Shown here one piece after another: positions 54,197-63,962 of a stretch of DNA of 64,000 nucleotides. The notes below the pieces were generated by a model. The model ran no database searches. It was given only the letters and a program-made list of their open reading frames with translations, and was not told the origin of the DNA. Made by a program: the position numbers and the translations under genes. The DNA comes from an uncultured Caulobacterales bacterium (GTDB lineage: Bacteria > Pseudomonadota > Alphaproteobacteria > Caulobacterales > Caulobacteraceae). The number at the start of each line of letters is the position of its first letter. Position 1 is the first letter of the stretch. Location: assembly GCA_903884425.1 (NCBI GenBank), contig CAISEP010000003.1, forward strand, positions 62,001-126,000, read 5' to 3'.

Positions 54197-55659
54197 GCCA
54201 GCCGTCCCGCCGTCTTTCCGATCTTCTGCAGCGACCGCTGGAGGTTGATCCGCTGATCACCGGCGTGACCGCGGACAGCCGCCGGGTCGCCCCGGGGGCC
54301 CTGTTCGCCGCCCTGCCGGGAACTCATGTGGACGGCCGCAGCTTCATCCCCCGGGCCCTGGAGCAGGGGGCCGTGGCGGTGCTGGCGCCGGAGGATACCG
54401 AAGACCTGGCCGGGGCCCTGGTCCGCACCCACGACGTGCGGCGCACCTATGCCCTGGCCGCTGCGCGGTTCTGGGGGGCGCAACCCCCGGTGATCGTGGC
54501 GGTGACGGGTACCAACGGCAAGACGTCGGTGGCGACCTTCTGCCGCCAGATCTTCACCCATCTGGGGCGCAAGGCCGCGAGCCTGGGCACCCTGGGGCTG
54601 GAGCTGGCCGACGAGAACCTCACCGGTCCCGGTCTCACCACCCCGGACGCGGAGGCCGTGGCCCGCATGGCGGCGGACCTGGTGGGCCGGGGCGTGACCC
54701 ATCTGGCCATCGAGGCCTCGTCCCACGGGCTGGATCAAAGGCGCATCGACGGACTGCGGATCACCGCGGCGGGCTTCACCAACCTGACTCAGGACCATCT
54801 GGACTATCACGGGGACATGGACGCCTACCGGGCGGCCAAGCTGCGCCTGTTCGACACCCTTGCCCCCACCGGTGCCACGGCGGTGCTGAATGCGGACAGT
54901 CCGGAGTTTCCAGCCTTTGCCGCCTCCGCCTATCTCTATGGCCAGACGGTGTTTTCGGTGGGCGAGGCGGGCCACGGCCTGCATCTGGCGGACCGGCGGC
55001 CGGAGCCCTACGGACAGGAGCTGATCCTGCGCTTCCGGGGGCGCGGCTATTCCGTGCGCCTGCCGCTGGCGGGGGCCTTCCAGGCCTCCAACGCCCTGGT
55101 GGCGGCGGGTCTGTGCATCGCGGCGGGGGAGCGGCCGGACGATGTGATCTCCGCCCTGGCCCATCTGAAGGGGGCCCCCGGCCGCCTGCAATGGGTGGGA
55201 CGCACCCCCGACGGTGGCGAGGCCTATGTGGACTATGCCCACACCCCCGACGGGCTGGAGACCGTGCTCAAGGCCGTTCGCCCCCATGCCCGGGGCCGGG
55301 TGATCGTGGTGTTCGGCGCCGGTGGCGACCGGGACACCTCCAAGCGCCCGCGGATGGGGGAGGCGGCCGCCCGTCTGGCGGACCTGGCCATCGTCACTGA
55401 CGACAATCCCCGATCCGAGGACCCGGCCGCCATCCGGGCCATGGTGCTGCAGGGCTGCCCCGATGCGGTGGAGGTGGGCGACCGCCGGGCTGCCATCCGC
55501 GCCGGGGTCGAGCAGCTGCGCGCCGGTGACATCCTGGTGGTGGCAGGCAAGGGGCACGAGCAGGGCCAGACCGTGGCCGGCGTGACCCATCCCTTCGACG
55601 ACGTGGCCGAGACGGCCCAGGCCCTGGTCGCCCGGGGCGGCGAGACGGCCCGTGACTGA
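54193..55659 (+). CDS. murE: UDP-MurNAc-tripeptide synthetase MurE (meso-DAP type)
   Basis: The 488-residue ligase has the ATP P-loop 'GTNGKTSV' (K110), 'HLDYHGDMDAYRAAKLRLFD' (central domain, carbamylated Lys), and the substrate motif 'DNPR' at residues 404-407, which selects meso-diaminopimelate. It adds the third peptide residue to UDP-MurNAc-dipeptide. Its aspartate-derived diaminopimelate depends on lysC upstream in the window. It overlaps ftsI by four bases and murF by eight. Confidence 0.97.
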   Translation: MSQPSRRLSDLLQRPLEVDPLITGVTADSRRVAPGALFAALPGTHVDGRSFIPRALEQGAVAVLAPEDTEDLAGALVRTHDVRRTYALAAARFWGAQPPVIVAVTGTNGKTSVATFCRQIFTHLGRKAASLGTLGLELADENLTGPGLTTPDAEAVARMAADLVGRGVTHLAIEASSHGLDQRRIDGLRITAAGFTNLTQDHLDYHGDMDAYRAAKLRLFDTLAPTGATAVLNADSPEFPAFAASAYLYGQTVFSVGEAGHGLHLADRRPEPYGQELILRFRGRGYSVRLPLAGAFQASNALVAAGLCIAAGERPDDVISALAHLKGAPGRLQWVGRTPDGGEAYVDYAHTPDGLETVLKAVRPHARGRVIVVFGAGGDRDTSKRPRMGEAAARLADLAIVTDDNPRSEDPAAIRAMVLQGCPDAVEVGDRRAAIRAGVEQLRAGDILVVAGKGHEQGQTVAGVTHPFDDVAETAQALVARGGETARD

Positions 55660-57037
55660 GCGGGCGCCGCTCTGGACCGCCGACGAGATCGCCGCCGCCG
55701 TCGGGGGCGTGGCGAGCGCGCCGTTCGAGGTCACCGGCGTCTCCATCGACACCCGGTCCCTGGAGGCGGGGGACCTGTTCGTCGCCCTGTCCGGCGCGCG
55801 CGACGGCCATGACTTCGTGCCCGCGGCCCGGGCCCGCGGGGCCGCAGGGGCCCTGGTGGTCCGCCCGGTGGAGGGGCCCCATGTGCGGGTGCCGGACGTG
55901 TTCGCGGCCCTGGAGGCCCTGGGCCGCGCCGCCCGGGCCCGGCCGCCGCAGCTGGCCTGTGCCGCGGTCACCGGCTCCGTCGGCAAGACCAGCGTCACCC
56001 AGGCCATTGCCGCCGCCCTGCACCGGGCCGGTCACGGGCACAGCTCGGTCAAGTCCTACAACAACCACATCGGCGTGCCCCTGACCCTGGCCCGGATGCC
56101 GAGGGATACCCGGCGGGCGGTGTTCGAGGTGGGCATGAACCACGCGGACGAGATCACCCCCCTGGTGGCCATGATCCGCCCGGACGTGGCCGTGGTGACC
56201 ACGGTGGGGCCGGTGCATATCGAGAACTTCGCGGACGGGGAGGCCGGCGTCGCCCGGGCCAAGGCGGAGATCTTCTCCGGCCTCGTCCACGGGGGGCGCG
56301 CGGTGCTGAATGCCGACAACCGCTGGTTCGACGCCCTCCGGCAGGAGGCCCTGACCCGATCCGCGGAGATCGTCTCGGTCGGGCGGACGGCAGGCAGCGT
56401 GGCGCGCCTCCTGGACCTCGCCCCGGACGGCGCGGGCCAGATCGTGACGGCGGACGTGGCCGGGCACAGCTTGCGCTTTCCCATCGCCCAGTCCGGCGAC
56501 CACTGGGGGCTGAATGCCCTGATGGTGCTGGTCACCGCCGAGGCCCTGGGGGTGGATCGCCCGACGGTGCTGGAGGCCCTTGCGTCATTCGGGCCCCTGG
56601 GCGGCCGCGGGGCCGAGCGGACAATGGCCCTGCCCGGCGGCACCTGGACCCTGGTGGACGAGAGCTACAACGCCAATCCCGTGTCCATGCAGGCGGTGAT
56701 CGCTGCCCTGGGCGCGCGGCAGGTGACGGGTCGCCGGATTCTGGCTCTGACCGACATGCTGGAACTCGGTGCCGAGGGACCGGCCTTGCACGCGGCGCTG
56801 GCGGAGGATATCCGGACGGCCGGTGTGGACCTGGTGTTCTGCGCGGGCCCGCTCATGCGGTCCCTCTGGGAGGCGCTGCCCCCCGGACTGCGGGGGGGCC
56901 ACGCGCCGGACGCGAATGCGCTCGCCCCGGAGCTGAAAGAGGCTGTTCGGCCGGGTGATGTTGTGGTGGTCAAGGGATCGAACGGGTCGCGCGCGTCGCT
57001 GATCGTCGAAGCGCTGACCGGCCGGGGGAGTCCTTGA
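55652..57037 (+). CDS. murF: UDP-MurNAc-tripeptide:D-Ala-D-Ala ligase MurF
   Basis: The 461-residue ligase has the P-loop 'GSVGKTSV' (K112), '[15 protein letters not shown]' and '[12 protein letters not shown]' in the central domain, and '[19 protein letters not shown]' in the C-terminal domain. It adds D-Ala-D-Ala to complete the stem peptide. The start is GTG 55652, overlapping the murE stop by eight bases. Its stop shares one base with the mraY ATG. Confidence 0.96.
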   Translation: MTERAPLWTADEIAAAVGGVASAPFEVTGVSIDTRSLEAGDLFVALSGARDGHDFVPAARARGAAGALVVRPVEGPHVRVPDVFAALEALGRAARARPPQLACAAVTGSVGKTSVTQAIAAALHRAGHGHSSVKSYNNHIGVPLTLARMPRDTRRAVFEVGMNHADEITPLVAMIRPDVAVVTTVGPVHIENFADGEAGVARAKAEIFSGLVHGGRAVLNADNRWFDALRQEALTRSAEIVSVGRTAGSVARLLDLAPDGAGQIVTADVAGHSLRFPIAQSGDHWGLNALMVLVTAEALGVDRPTVLEALASFGPLGGRGAERTMALPGGTWTLVDESYNANPVSMQAVIAALGARQVTGRRILALTDMLELGAEGPALHAALAEDIRTAGVDLVFCAGPLMRSLWEALPPGLRGGHAPDANALAPELKEAVRPGDVVVVKGSNGSRASLIVEALTGRGSP

Positions 57038-58149
57038 TGCTGTACCTTCTGTACGACTATTTCGAGCATGCGCATCAGCACATCCCCCTGCTGAACCTGC
57101 TGCACTATCTGACCTTCCGCGCGGCCATGGCCCTGTTCACCGGCCAATTGGTGGCCATCGCCATGGGCACGCGCTTCATCAACTGGATGAAGGTGAAGCA
57201 GGGCAAGGGCCAGCCCATCCGCACCGACGGGATCGAGCGTCACGTGCTGGAGAAGAAGGGCACGCCGACCATGGGCGGGTTCATGATCCTGGCCGGGCTG
57301 GCCGTGGGCACGCTGCTGTGGGCGGACCTCACCAACATCAATGTCTGGGTCGTGCTGCTGGTGACGGCGGGCTACGGCATCCTCGGCTTCATGGACGACT
57401 ACGCCAAGGTCACCAAGCAGACCACGGCGGGGGTCTCCAGCCGCATGAAGCTCGTGGTCCAGTTCCTGATCGCGGGCCTGGCGACCCTGATCCTGATCCG
57501 GATGAGCCCGGTGAGTTCGACCATGGGCCACTTCTCCACCTCGCTCACCTTCCCGGTGTTCAAGAGCTTCGTGATCGACCTCGGCTGGTTCTATGTGGCT
57601 TTCGGGGCCTTCGTGATCGCCGGCTTCTCCAATGCGGTGAACCTGACCGACGGGCTGGACGGCCTGGCCATCGTGCCGGTGATGATCGCCTCAACGGCCT
57701 TCGGGGTGATCGCCTATCTGGTCGGCAACTTCGTCTTTGCCCAGTATCTGCAGATCCATTTCGTCCCCGGCGCGGGGGAGCTGGCGGTGGTCTGCGGCTC
57801 CGTCATCGGGGCGGGGATGGGCTTTCTCTGGTACAATGCCCCGCCGGCGCGGATCTTCATGGGCGACACCGGCTCGCTGGCGCTGGGCGGCCTGCTGGGC
57901 ACCATCGCGGTCTGCACCAAGCACGAGATCGTGCTGGGGATCGTCGGCGGCCTGTTCGTGGTGGAGACCCTGTCGGTGGCCATCCAGGTCCTGTATTTCC
58001 GCCGCACCGGCAAGCGGGTGTTCCTGATGGCCCCGATCCATCACCACTACGAGAAGCTGGGCTGGAGCGAGTCCACCATCGTCATCCGCTTCTGGATCGT
58101 GGCCGTGGTCCTGGCGCTCCTGGGCATGGCCACCCTGAAGCTGCGCTGA
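57037..58149 (+). CDS. mraY: Phospho-MurNAc-pentapeptide translocase MraY
   Basis: The 370-residue protein has ten predicted membrane helices and the family motifs 'KKGTPTMGG', 'GFMDDYAKV' (Asp pair), '[11 protein letters not shown]' and '[11 protein letters not shown]'. It transfers phospho-MurNAc-pentapeptide to undecaprenyl phosphate, forming lipid I. The ATG at 57037 gives '[13 protein letters not shown]'; a TTG three bases upstream is the alternative. It lies 22 bases before murD. Confidence 0.97.
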   Translation: MLYLLYDYFEHAHQHIPLLNLLHYLTFRAAMALFTGQLVAIAMGTRFINWMKVKQGKGQPIRTDGIERHVLEKKGTPTMGGFMILAGLAVGTLLWADLTNINVWVVLLVTAGYGILGFMDDYAKVTKQTTAGVSSRMKLVVQFLIAGLATLILIRMSPVSSTMGHFSTSLTFPVFKSFVIDLGWFYVAFGAFVIAGFSNAVNLTDGLDGLAIVPVMIASTAFGVIAYLVGNFVFAQYLQIHFVPGAGELAVVCGSVIGAGMGFLWYNAPPARIFMGDTGSLALGGLLGTIAVCTKHEIVLGIVGGLFVVETLSVAIQVLYFRRTGKRVFLMAPIHHHYEKLGWSESTIVIRFWIVAVVLALLGMATLKLR

Positions 58150-58171
58150 GGCCTGAGAGGAGAGACCGGTC

Positions 58172-59560
58172 GTGATCACCCTGCGCGGGTTCGAAGGCAA
58201 GCGGATGGCCGTGTTCGGGCTTGCCCGGACGGGTCTGGCCGCCGCCCGTGCCCTGGTCGCCGCGGGGGCGCAGGTCACGGTCTGGGACGACAATGCCGGG
58301 GCCGTCGAGGCGGCGCGGTCTGAGGGCCTGCCGGTCGAGGACCTGAGCACGGCGGACTGGACGGGCATCCAGTCCCTGGTCCTGTCCCCCGGCGTGCCCC
58401 TGACCCATCCGAAGCCCCACTGGAGCGTGGACAAGGCCCGTGCCGCACGATGCGAGATCATCGGCGACGTGGAGCTGTTCGCACGCACCGTGAACGCCCT
58501 GCCGCCCCACGACCGGCCGAAGGTCTGCGGCATCACCGGCACCAACGGCAAGTCCACCACCACCGCCCTGATCGGCCACATCTGCCGGGAGGCGGGTCGC
58601 CCCGTGCGGGTGGGGGGCAACATCGGCTTCGGCGTGCTGGGGCTGGACGACATCGAGGGCGGGGCCGTCTATGTGCTGGAGCTGAGCTCCTACCAGCTCG
58701 ACCTGACGGCCAGCCTGCGCTGCGACGCCGCGGTGCTGCTGAACATCTCGCCGGACCATCTGGACCGGCACGGGTCCATGGACAACTACGTGGAGGCCAA
58801 GCGGCGCATCTTCGGCAACCAGATCAAGGGCGACACCGCCGTCATCGGCGTGGACGACCCCTGGGGTCAGCGCATCTGCACGGAGATCACCGCCCTGAAC
58901 AAGCGCACCATCCGGCCCATCTCCTCGGGGCGGGCCATGGGGCGGGGCTTCTACGTGCTGCAGGGGGCGCTCTACGACGCCACGGGGGAGCGGTCGGTGG
59001 AGGTGGCCAATCTGGGCCGGGCCCGGGCCCTGCTCGGCCGTCACAACTGGCAGAATGCCGCCGCCGCCTATGCCGCCTGCCTGGCGCTCGGCCTGACGTC
59101 CGCGGAGATCCTGCGGGGCATGCTCAGCTTCCCCGGCCTGGCCCACCGGATGCAGGAGGTGGCGCGGGTGGGCAAGGTGCGCTTCATCAATGACAGCAAG
59201 GCCACCAATGCCGACGCCGCGCGCCAGGCCATGTCGACGTTCGAGCACTTCCACTGGATCGCCGGCGGCCGGGCCAAGGCAGGCGGGATCGAGAGCCTGT
59301 CCGACCTCTTTCCGCGCATCGCCAAGGCCTATCTGATCGGAGAGGCGACGGCGGATTTCGCCCGCACGCTGAAGGGCCATGCCGAGGCGGTGGCCTGCGG
59401 TGACCTGGCGACCGCGGTGGCGGCCGCCCATGCGGACGCCCGCGCGACCGGCCAGGATGCGGTGGTGCTTCTGTCCCCTGCCTGCGCCAGCTTCGACCAG
59501 TTCCCGGACTTCGAGGTCCGCGGCGATGCCTTCACAGAGCTGGCCAGGGCCTTGAAATAG
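58172..59560 (+). CDS. murD: UDP-MurNAc-L-alanine:D-glutamate ligase MurD
   Basis: The 462-residue ligase has an N-terminal Rossmann-like UDP-binding domain, the P-loop 'GTNGKSTT' (K127), 'LELSSYQLDLTASLRCDAAV' and 'NISPDHLDRHGSMDNYVEAK' in the central domain, and 'NDSKATNADAA' in the C-terminal domain. It adds D-Glu to UDP-MurNAc-Ala. The start is a GTG at 58172 with GAGAGGAGAG upstream. In many relatives ftsW follows murD; here the cluster stops and a peptidase on the other strand begins four bases later. Confidence 0.96.
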   Translation: MITLRGFEGKRMAVFGLARTGLAAARALVAAGAQVTVWDDNAGAVEAARSEGLPVEDLSTADWTGIQSLVLSPGVPLTHPKPHWSVDKARAARCEIIGDVELFARTVNALPPHDRPKVCGITGTNGKSTTTALIGHICREAGRPVRVGGNIGFGVLGLDDIEGGAVYVLELSSYQLDLTASLRCDAAVLLNISPDHLDRHGSMDNYVEAKRRIFGNQIKGDTAVIGVDDPWGQRICTEITALNKRTIRPISSGRAMGRGFYVLQGALYDATGERSVEVANLGRARALLGRHNWQNAAAAYAACLALGLTSAEILRGMLSFPGLAHRMQEVARVGKVRFINDSKATNADAARQAMSTFEHFHWIAGGRAKAGGIESLSDLFPRIAKAYLIGEATADFARTLKGHAEAVACGDLATAVAAAHADARATGQDAVVLLSPACASFDQFPDFEVRGDAFTELARALK

Positions 59561-59563
59561 CGG

Positions 59564-60949
59564 CTATTTCCCCGCAGGGGCCGAGGTCGCCGGGGGCGGC
59601 GAGACGAAGTCCCCCGCCGGGCCCGGGAACACCACGGGACTGGCAAAGCCGTTGCGCGAGATGGACTGCACCCCGAAGAACCAGTCGTCGATGACGACGC
59701 CGCCCAGCTGGATCGAGGGCGCGGGGCCGGCGTCGCGGCTGTGGGTCCAGAAGGGCTCCGTGGTCTCCCGCCACCAGACCCGATAGCCCGCCGCCGCCGG
59801 GTCCGGCTGCCAGGAAATGTGGGTGTCGGGGGTGACGGCCCCCTCGATCTTCACCCCTTCCGGCGGGGCAGGTGCCCAGGCGATGCTGGCCAGCGTCAAC
59901 GTATCCAGCCGGGTGACATTCGCCAGATAGGGGAAATCGACGCCGGACAGCACGTCGCCATAGGCGATCCCGTTCTCCGTCCGCAGGTCCTGGTGCTGGC
60001 GGGTGTAGTTCTCCGCCGCCTCCGTCACGCGGACGGCGGGATAGCCGGCCTCCAGCAGGGGGGTCTGGTCGCCGCCCCGGCCGAACCGGTCCGTGCGGTA
60101 GACCATCCGCACCTTGAAGCCGTCCAGATACTGGGCCGCGAGCCCTGCCATGTAGCGGTCGATGTTGCGGGAGGGGCTGTCCAGCTCGCCGCCATTGTAG
60201 CGCCGCCGGGCCGCATCCGCCGGGGTCTCCACGGCCTTGGTGCCCTCGGAGAAGACGCGGACGAAGCCCGCTTCCGTCTCGCCGCCCTGGCCGTGGATAT
60301 TGCCGACGATGTCGTTGTTGAGGTCCGCCTCCACCTTCCAGCCATGGGCCCGGGCGCAGTGGGCAAGCACCTTGCCGCCATAGAGGCCCTGTTCCTCGCC
60401 GGACAGCACCGCATAGACGATGGTGGCGTTGAACCGGTATTTCGACAGGACCCGCGCAGCCTCCATCACCGCCGCGACGCCGGAGCCGTCGTCATTGGCC
60501 CCCGGCGCGTCGGAGGTGGCGTTCTGCACGTCGGAGACCCGGCTGTCGATGTGCCCGGCGATGATCACCACCCGGTCCGGGTCGGTGGTCCCGCGCTGGA
60601 TGGCCAGCACGTCCTGGATCACGGAAGGCGTCGGCACCCGGGTCCCGGTCACCGTCTCCTCCGGCGTGACGATCTCCAGGCAGCCGCCGCAGGCCTTGGC
60701 ATAGTCCTCGAACCGCGCCTTGACGAAGCGCCGCGCCGCCCCAATCCCGCGAGTGGGGGAGGTGGTGTCCGACAGGGTGTGCCGGGTGCCGAAGGCCACC
60801 AGCCGGGTCAGGAAGGCCTTCTGCTCCTCCGCGCTCACGGCCCGGACGATGGCCACCAGGTCCGGCTGGATCGGCGCATCCACGATCTGCGGCACCGGGA
60901 CGGCAGCGGGTGCGGCCAGGGCGAGGGCGGTCAGCAGGGCAGCAGGCAT
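59564..60949 (-). CDS. Exported M28-family zinc aminopeptidase with C-terminal beta domain
   Basis: The 461-residue protein has a signal peptide, the M28 peptidase domain with metal ligands in 'IAGHIDSR' (His), 'GANDDGSGVAAVME' (bridging Asp), 'LSGEEQGLYGGK' (catalytic Glu-Glu) and a late 'YTRQHQD' (His), and a C-terminal fibronectin-like beta domain ('HISWQPDPAAAGYRVWWRET' to 'FGVQSISRNGFASPVVFPGP'). The full zinc site is present. It likely releases amino acids from extracellular peptides. ATG 60949 gives the signal-peptide start; longer in-frame starts reach 61039. It is tail-to-tail with murD by four bases. Confidence 0.88.
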   Translation of the reverse strand: MPAALLTALALAAPAAVPVPQIVDAPIQPDLVAIVRAVSAEEQKAFLTRLVAFGTRHTLSDTTSPTRGIGAARRFVKARFEDYAKACGGCLEIVTPEETVTGTRVPTPSVIQDVLAIQRGTTDPDRVVIIAGHIDSRVSDVQNATSDAPGANDDGSGVAAVMEAARVLSKYRFNATIVYAVLSGEEQGLYGGKVLAHCARAHGWKVEADLNNDIVGNIHGQGGETEAGFVRVFSEGTKAVETPADAARRRYNGGELDSPSRNIDRYMAGLAAQYLDGFKVRMVYRTDRFGRGGDQTPLLEAGYPAVRVTEAAENYTRQHQDLRTENGIAYGDVLSGVDFPYLANVTRLDTLTLASIAWAPAPPEGVKIEGAVTPDTHISWQPDPAAAGYRVWWRETTEPFWTHSRDAGPAPSIQLGGVVIDDWFFGVQSISRNGFASPVVFPGPAGDFVSPPPATSAPAGK

Positions 60950-61036
60950 GGGCGGTGTCCGGGAGATGTCACTGTGGGGGACGATCATCCACTTTGCCGC
61001 GAGCCTGTGAAGGGGCATTGCGGAAGCTTCGACGCA

Positions 61037-61073
61037 CAAAAGAAAACGGCGCCGGGCAGGGGCCCGACGCCGT
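61037..61073 (-). terminator. Intrinsic terminator of the rpsF-rpsR-rplI operon
   Basis: On the reverse strand, ACGGCG-T-CGGGC, loop CCCT, GCCCG-G-CGCCGT forms an 11-bp stem with one mismatch (61046-61073), followed by TTTTCTTTTGT. It lies just after the rplI stop at 61102 and before the peptidase gene. Confidence 0.88.
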
Positions 61074-61101
61074 CGTCTGTCTCAGTGGCTCGAAGACCGG
61101 A

Positions 61102-61692
61102 TCAGCGGTCGTCGAAGCTCGCATCCGCCATGGCCTGACCGGCACCGCCTTCGAGAAGGTCGGCGGCAGCCTCTTCGGCGGCCAGACGCTCTTCGTCGAA
61201 TTGCGAGGCGATCACGTCCTCGCCGCGGGACTGGCGCTCGGCCTCGTCCTGCGAGCGGGCGACGTTCACATAGACGGTGATCGTCACTTCGGCGTGCAGC
61301 TTGATCTTGATCGGATGGACGCCGATCGTCTTGATCGGACGGTCCAGCACGACCAGGCTGCGCTCGATCTTGTGGCCTTCGGCGGCCGCGGCGTCGGCCA
61401 CGTCCCGTCCGGACACCGAACCGTACAGCTGGCCGCTTTCACCCGCCTGACGGATCAGGATGTAGGTGGCGCCGTCCAGCTTTTCGGCGGCACGCTCCGC
61501 CGCGGCCTTGGCCTCGGCGTTGCGGGCTTCGATCTGGCCGCGCTGGGCTTCGAAGACCTTGAGGTTGGCGCTGGTGGCGCGGAGGGCCTTGGAGCGGGGC
61601 AGCAGGAAGTTCCGGGCGAACCCGTCCTTCACCGACACCACGTCGCCAATGGCACCCAGGCGGTCAACACGTTCGAGAAGAATGACTTTCAT
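61102..61692 (-). CDS. rplI: 50S ribosomal protein L9
   Basis: The 196-residue protein has the L9 N-terminus 'MKVILLERVDRLGAIGDVVS' and 'VKDGFARNFLLPRSKAL', the long connecting helix, and the C-terminal domain, then a 45-residue acidic/Ala-rich tail typical of alphaproteobacterial L9. L9 binds domain V of 23S rRNA. It is the last gene of rpsF-rpsR-rplI, 13 bases after rpsR. Confidence 0.98.
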   Translation of the reverse strand: MKVILLERVDRLGAIGDVVSVKDGFARNFLLPRSKALRATSANLKVFEAQRGQIEARNAEAKAAAERAAEKLDGATYILIRQAGESGQLYGSVSGRDVADAAAAEGHKIERSLVVLDRPIKTIGVHPIKIKLHAEVTITVYVNVARSQDEAERQSRGEDVIASQFDEERLAAEEAAADLLEGGAGQAMADASFDDR

Positions 61693-61705
61693 GGTGCTGT
61701 CCCCC

Positions 61706-61978
61706 TCACTTCACGACGTAGGGCAGCAGCGACAGGAAGCGGGCGCGCTTGATGGCTTTGGCCAGTTCACGCTGCTTCTTCTGCGACACCGCGGTGATGC
61801 GCGAGGGGACGATCTTGCCGCGCTCGGAAATGTAGCGCTGCAGGAGCTTGACGTCCTTGTAGTCGATCTTCGGCGCGCCGGCCCCCGAGAACGGGCAGAC
61901 CTTGCGGCGGCGGAAGAAGGGGCGGCGGGCTCCGCCGGCGGCAGCGCCGGGGGCGGGAGCGTCGTTCGTATCGGTCAT
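61706..61978 (-). CDS. rpsR: 30S ribosomal protein S18
   Basis: The 90-residue protein has an Ala/Gly-rich start, '[20 protein letters not shown]' and '[20 protein letters not shown]' and '[20 protein letters not shown]', the S18 core. S18 pairs with S6 on the 30S platform. It lies between rpsF (17 bases) and rplI (13 bases). The CPFSG segment keeps only one cysteine. Confidence 0.98.
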   Translation of the reverse strand: MTDTNDAPAPGAAAGGARRPFFRRRKVCPFSGAGAPKIDYKDVKLLQRYISERGKIVPSRITAVSQKKQRELAKAIKRARFLSLLPYVVK

Positions 61979-61995
61979 GGTGATGAGCTCCCTGA

Positions 61996-62412
61996 TCAGA
62001 TGGCGGCGTCGTCGTAGCTGCGCTCGGGGCGCGGCTCACGCTCGGGACGGCCTTCGCGGTCGCCGCGGCCTTCACGGCCACCTTCGCGGTCGCGACGGGC
62101 CAGGACCGGGGACAGTTCCAGGTCGAGTTCCTCGACCCGCACGGTCAGGTAGCGCAGCACGTCTTCGTTGAGACCCAGCTGACGCTCCATCTCCTTCACG
62201 GCCGGCGCCGGGGCGTCGATGGCCATCAGGGAGTAGTGACCCTTGCGGTTCTTCTTGATCCGGTAGGCGAGGTTGCGAAGACCCCAGTACTCGATCTTGG
62301 CTACGGTGCCGCCATGTTCCTCGATGAGCGCCTTCAGCGTGTCATTGAGAGCTTCGGCCTGTTGCGGGGAGATGTCCTGCCGCGCAATGACCACGTGTTC
62401 GTAATAGGCCAT
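61996..62412 (-). CDS. rpsF: 30S ribosomal protein S6
   Basis: The 138-residue protein starts '[20 protein letters not shown]' and has '[20 protein letters not shown]' followed by '[18 protein letters not shown]', the S6 fold, then a disordered Arg/Glu/Gly-rich tail with [15 protein letters not shown]-type repeats. First gene of the ribosomal operon. S6-S18 in many bacteria bind their own leader RNA; the leader (62413-62594) was not resolved into a clear structure. Confidence 0.97.
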   Translation of the reverse strand: MAYYEHVVIARQDISPQQAEALNDTLKALIEEHGGTVAKIEYWGLRNLAYRIKKNRKGHYSLMAIDAPAPAVKEMERQLGLNEDVLRYLTVRVEELDLELSPVLARRDREGGREGRGDREGRPEREPRPERSYDDAAI

Positions 62413-62594
62413 GTGTGTCCTCTTCCGTGGGCGAGGGGCGGCGCGGGGTCCGGCGGAAGATCCGGGCTCTGCGATGGCTCCAGCACGGTCCGGGCAGGCC
62501 TTCGCCTGTCCCGAAAACTGACCGCGGCGGACCGCTCCTCAGGGAAGCGGCGGAAAATACTCGGAAATGCCGGGAATGCAAGGCGAAATCGGCC

Positions 62595-63905
62595 TCACCC
62601 TGCCGCGCCCTCCCGGCGGCGTCGCCACCAGCCCAGGCCGATCTCAAGGGCAATGCCGGTGAAGATGGCCACAGTCAGGTTGGCGGTGACGGTCAGGATC
62701 AGGGTCGTGAACATCACCACCGCCTCCGGCCAGGGGCCGCGCAGCACGGCGGGCAGCCGGTGCGCCTCGCTCATGTTCCAGGCCACGATCAGCAGGATGG
62801 CCGCCAGGGCCGCCATGGGGGCCAGTCCCATCAGCGGGGCGAACAGCACCATGGCGGTCAGCACGAAGGCCGCGTGGAAGACCCCGGCCAGGGGGGACTT
62901 CGCCCCGGCCCGGATGTTGGTGGCCGTGCGGGCAATGGCCCCGGTGGCGGGCAGGCCGCCGAACAGGGCCGAGGCCACATTGGCCACGCCCTGGGCCAGC
63001 AGCTCCGCATTGGCCCGGTGACGGCCCCCGGTCAGGGCGTCGGCGACCTTGGCGGAGAGGAGGGACTCGATCCCGGCCAGGAAGGCGATGTTGAACGCGG
63101 CGGGGGCGAGACTGACCAGCAGGGCAGGGGACAGCACCGGCAACTGCGGTGCGGGCAGGGCGCGGGGCAGGTCCCCGAACCGGCTGGCAATGGTCTCCAC
63201 CGGCAGGTGCAGCCCCGCCGCCACGGCCGCGGCCAGGGCGGTGGCCAGCAGCAGGGAGGGCAGCTTCGGCGCGAACCGCTTCATCAGCTCGATGGCCAGG
63301 ATCGCACCCAGGGTCATCAGCAGGGCCGCCGGCGCGATCTGGGACAGGCGGGTGGACAGGGCCGCCAGCTTGGGCAGGACCTCCGCCGCGCCCTTCGGCA
63401 GGTGCAGGCCCAGCGCGTCCGGCAACTGGCTGACGCCGATGATGATGGCGATGCCGGTGGTGAAGCCCGCGATCACCGGCTCGGGAACCCGGTGGACCAG
63501 CCGACCCAGGCGCAGGACCGCGGCCAGGCACAGGATCACGCCGGCCATCAGGGTCGCGGCGATCAGACCCGCATAGCCGTGCTGGGCGATGACGCCGGAG
63601 ACGATGACCACGAAGGCCCCCGTCGGCCCGCCGATCTGCACCCGGCTGCCCCCCAGCAGGGAGATGATGGCCCCGGCCACCACGGCGGTGACCAGCCCCT
63701 TGTCCGGCGTCGCACCAGAGGCGATGGCCAGGGCCATGGACAGGGGAAGCGCGACCACGGCCACGGTCAGCCCGGCCAGGGCATCGGTCTGCAGGTCCCG
63801 CCAGCCATAGCCCTGCCGCAGCACAAGCCACAGCTTGGGGGCGAGGGTGGTGGGCGGCGCGGCAGCGGTCACGGGGGGTCGGGCCTCAGGATCGAAGGCC
63901 CGCAT
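62595..63905 (-). CDS. SulP-family anion transporter lacking STAS domain
   Basis: The 436-residue protein has 11-12 hydrophobic helices and SulP signatures 'DALAGLTVAVVALPLSMALA' and 'GGSRVQIGGPTGAFVVIVSG', plus 'FTTGIAIIIGVSQLPDALGL' and the late 'GLPATGAIARTATNIRAGAK'. It ends soon after the last helix ('LEIGLGWWRRRREGAAG'), so the cytoplasmic STAS domain of typical SulP proteins (550-600 residues) is missing. It may carry sulfate, bicarbonate or another anion. It lies downstream of a further reverse gene and about 180 bases before rpsF. Confidence 0.88.
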   Translation of the reverse strand: MRAFDPEARPPVTAAAPPTTLAPKLWLVLRQGYGWRDLQTDALAGLTVAVVALPLSMALAIASGATPDKGLVTAVVAGAIISLLGGSRVQIGGPTGAFVVIVSGVIAQHGYAGLIAATLMAGVILCLAAVLRLGRLVHRVPEPVIAGFTTGIAIIIGVSQLPDALGLHLPKGAAEVLPKLAALSTRLSQIAPAALLMTLGAILAIELMKRFAPKLPSLLLATALAAAVAAGLHLPVETIASRFGDLPRALPAPQLPVLSPALLVSLAPAAFNIAFLAGIESLLSAKVADALTGGRHRANAELLAQGVANVASALFGGLPATGAIARTATNIRAGAKSPLAGVFHAAFVLTAMVLFAPLMGLAPMAALAAILLIVAWNMSEAHRLPAVLRGPWPEAVVMFTTLILTVTANLTVAIFTGIALEIGLGWWRRRREGAAG

Positions 63906-63962
63906 CCTGACAGGTTTTCGTCGCCGGGTCCTTGCGTTCGCTCAGTCCGGGCGGGTCGGCGG

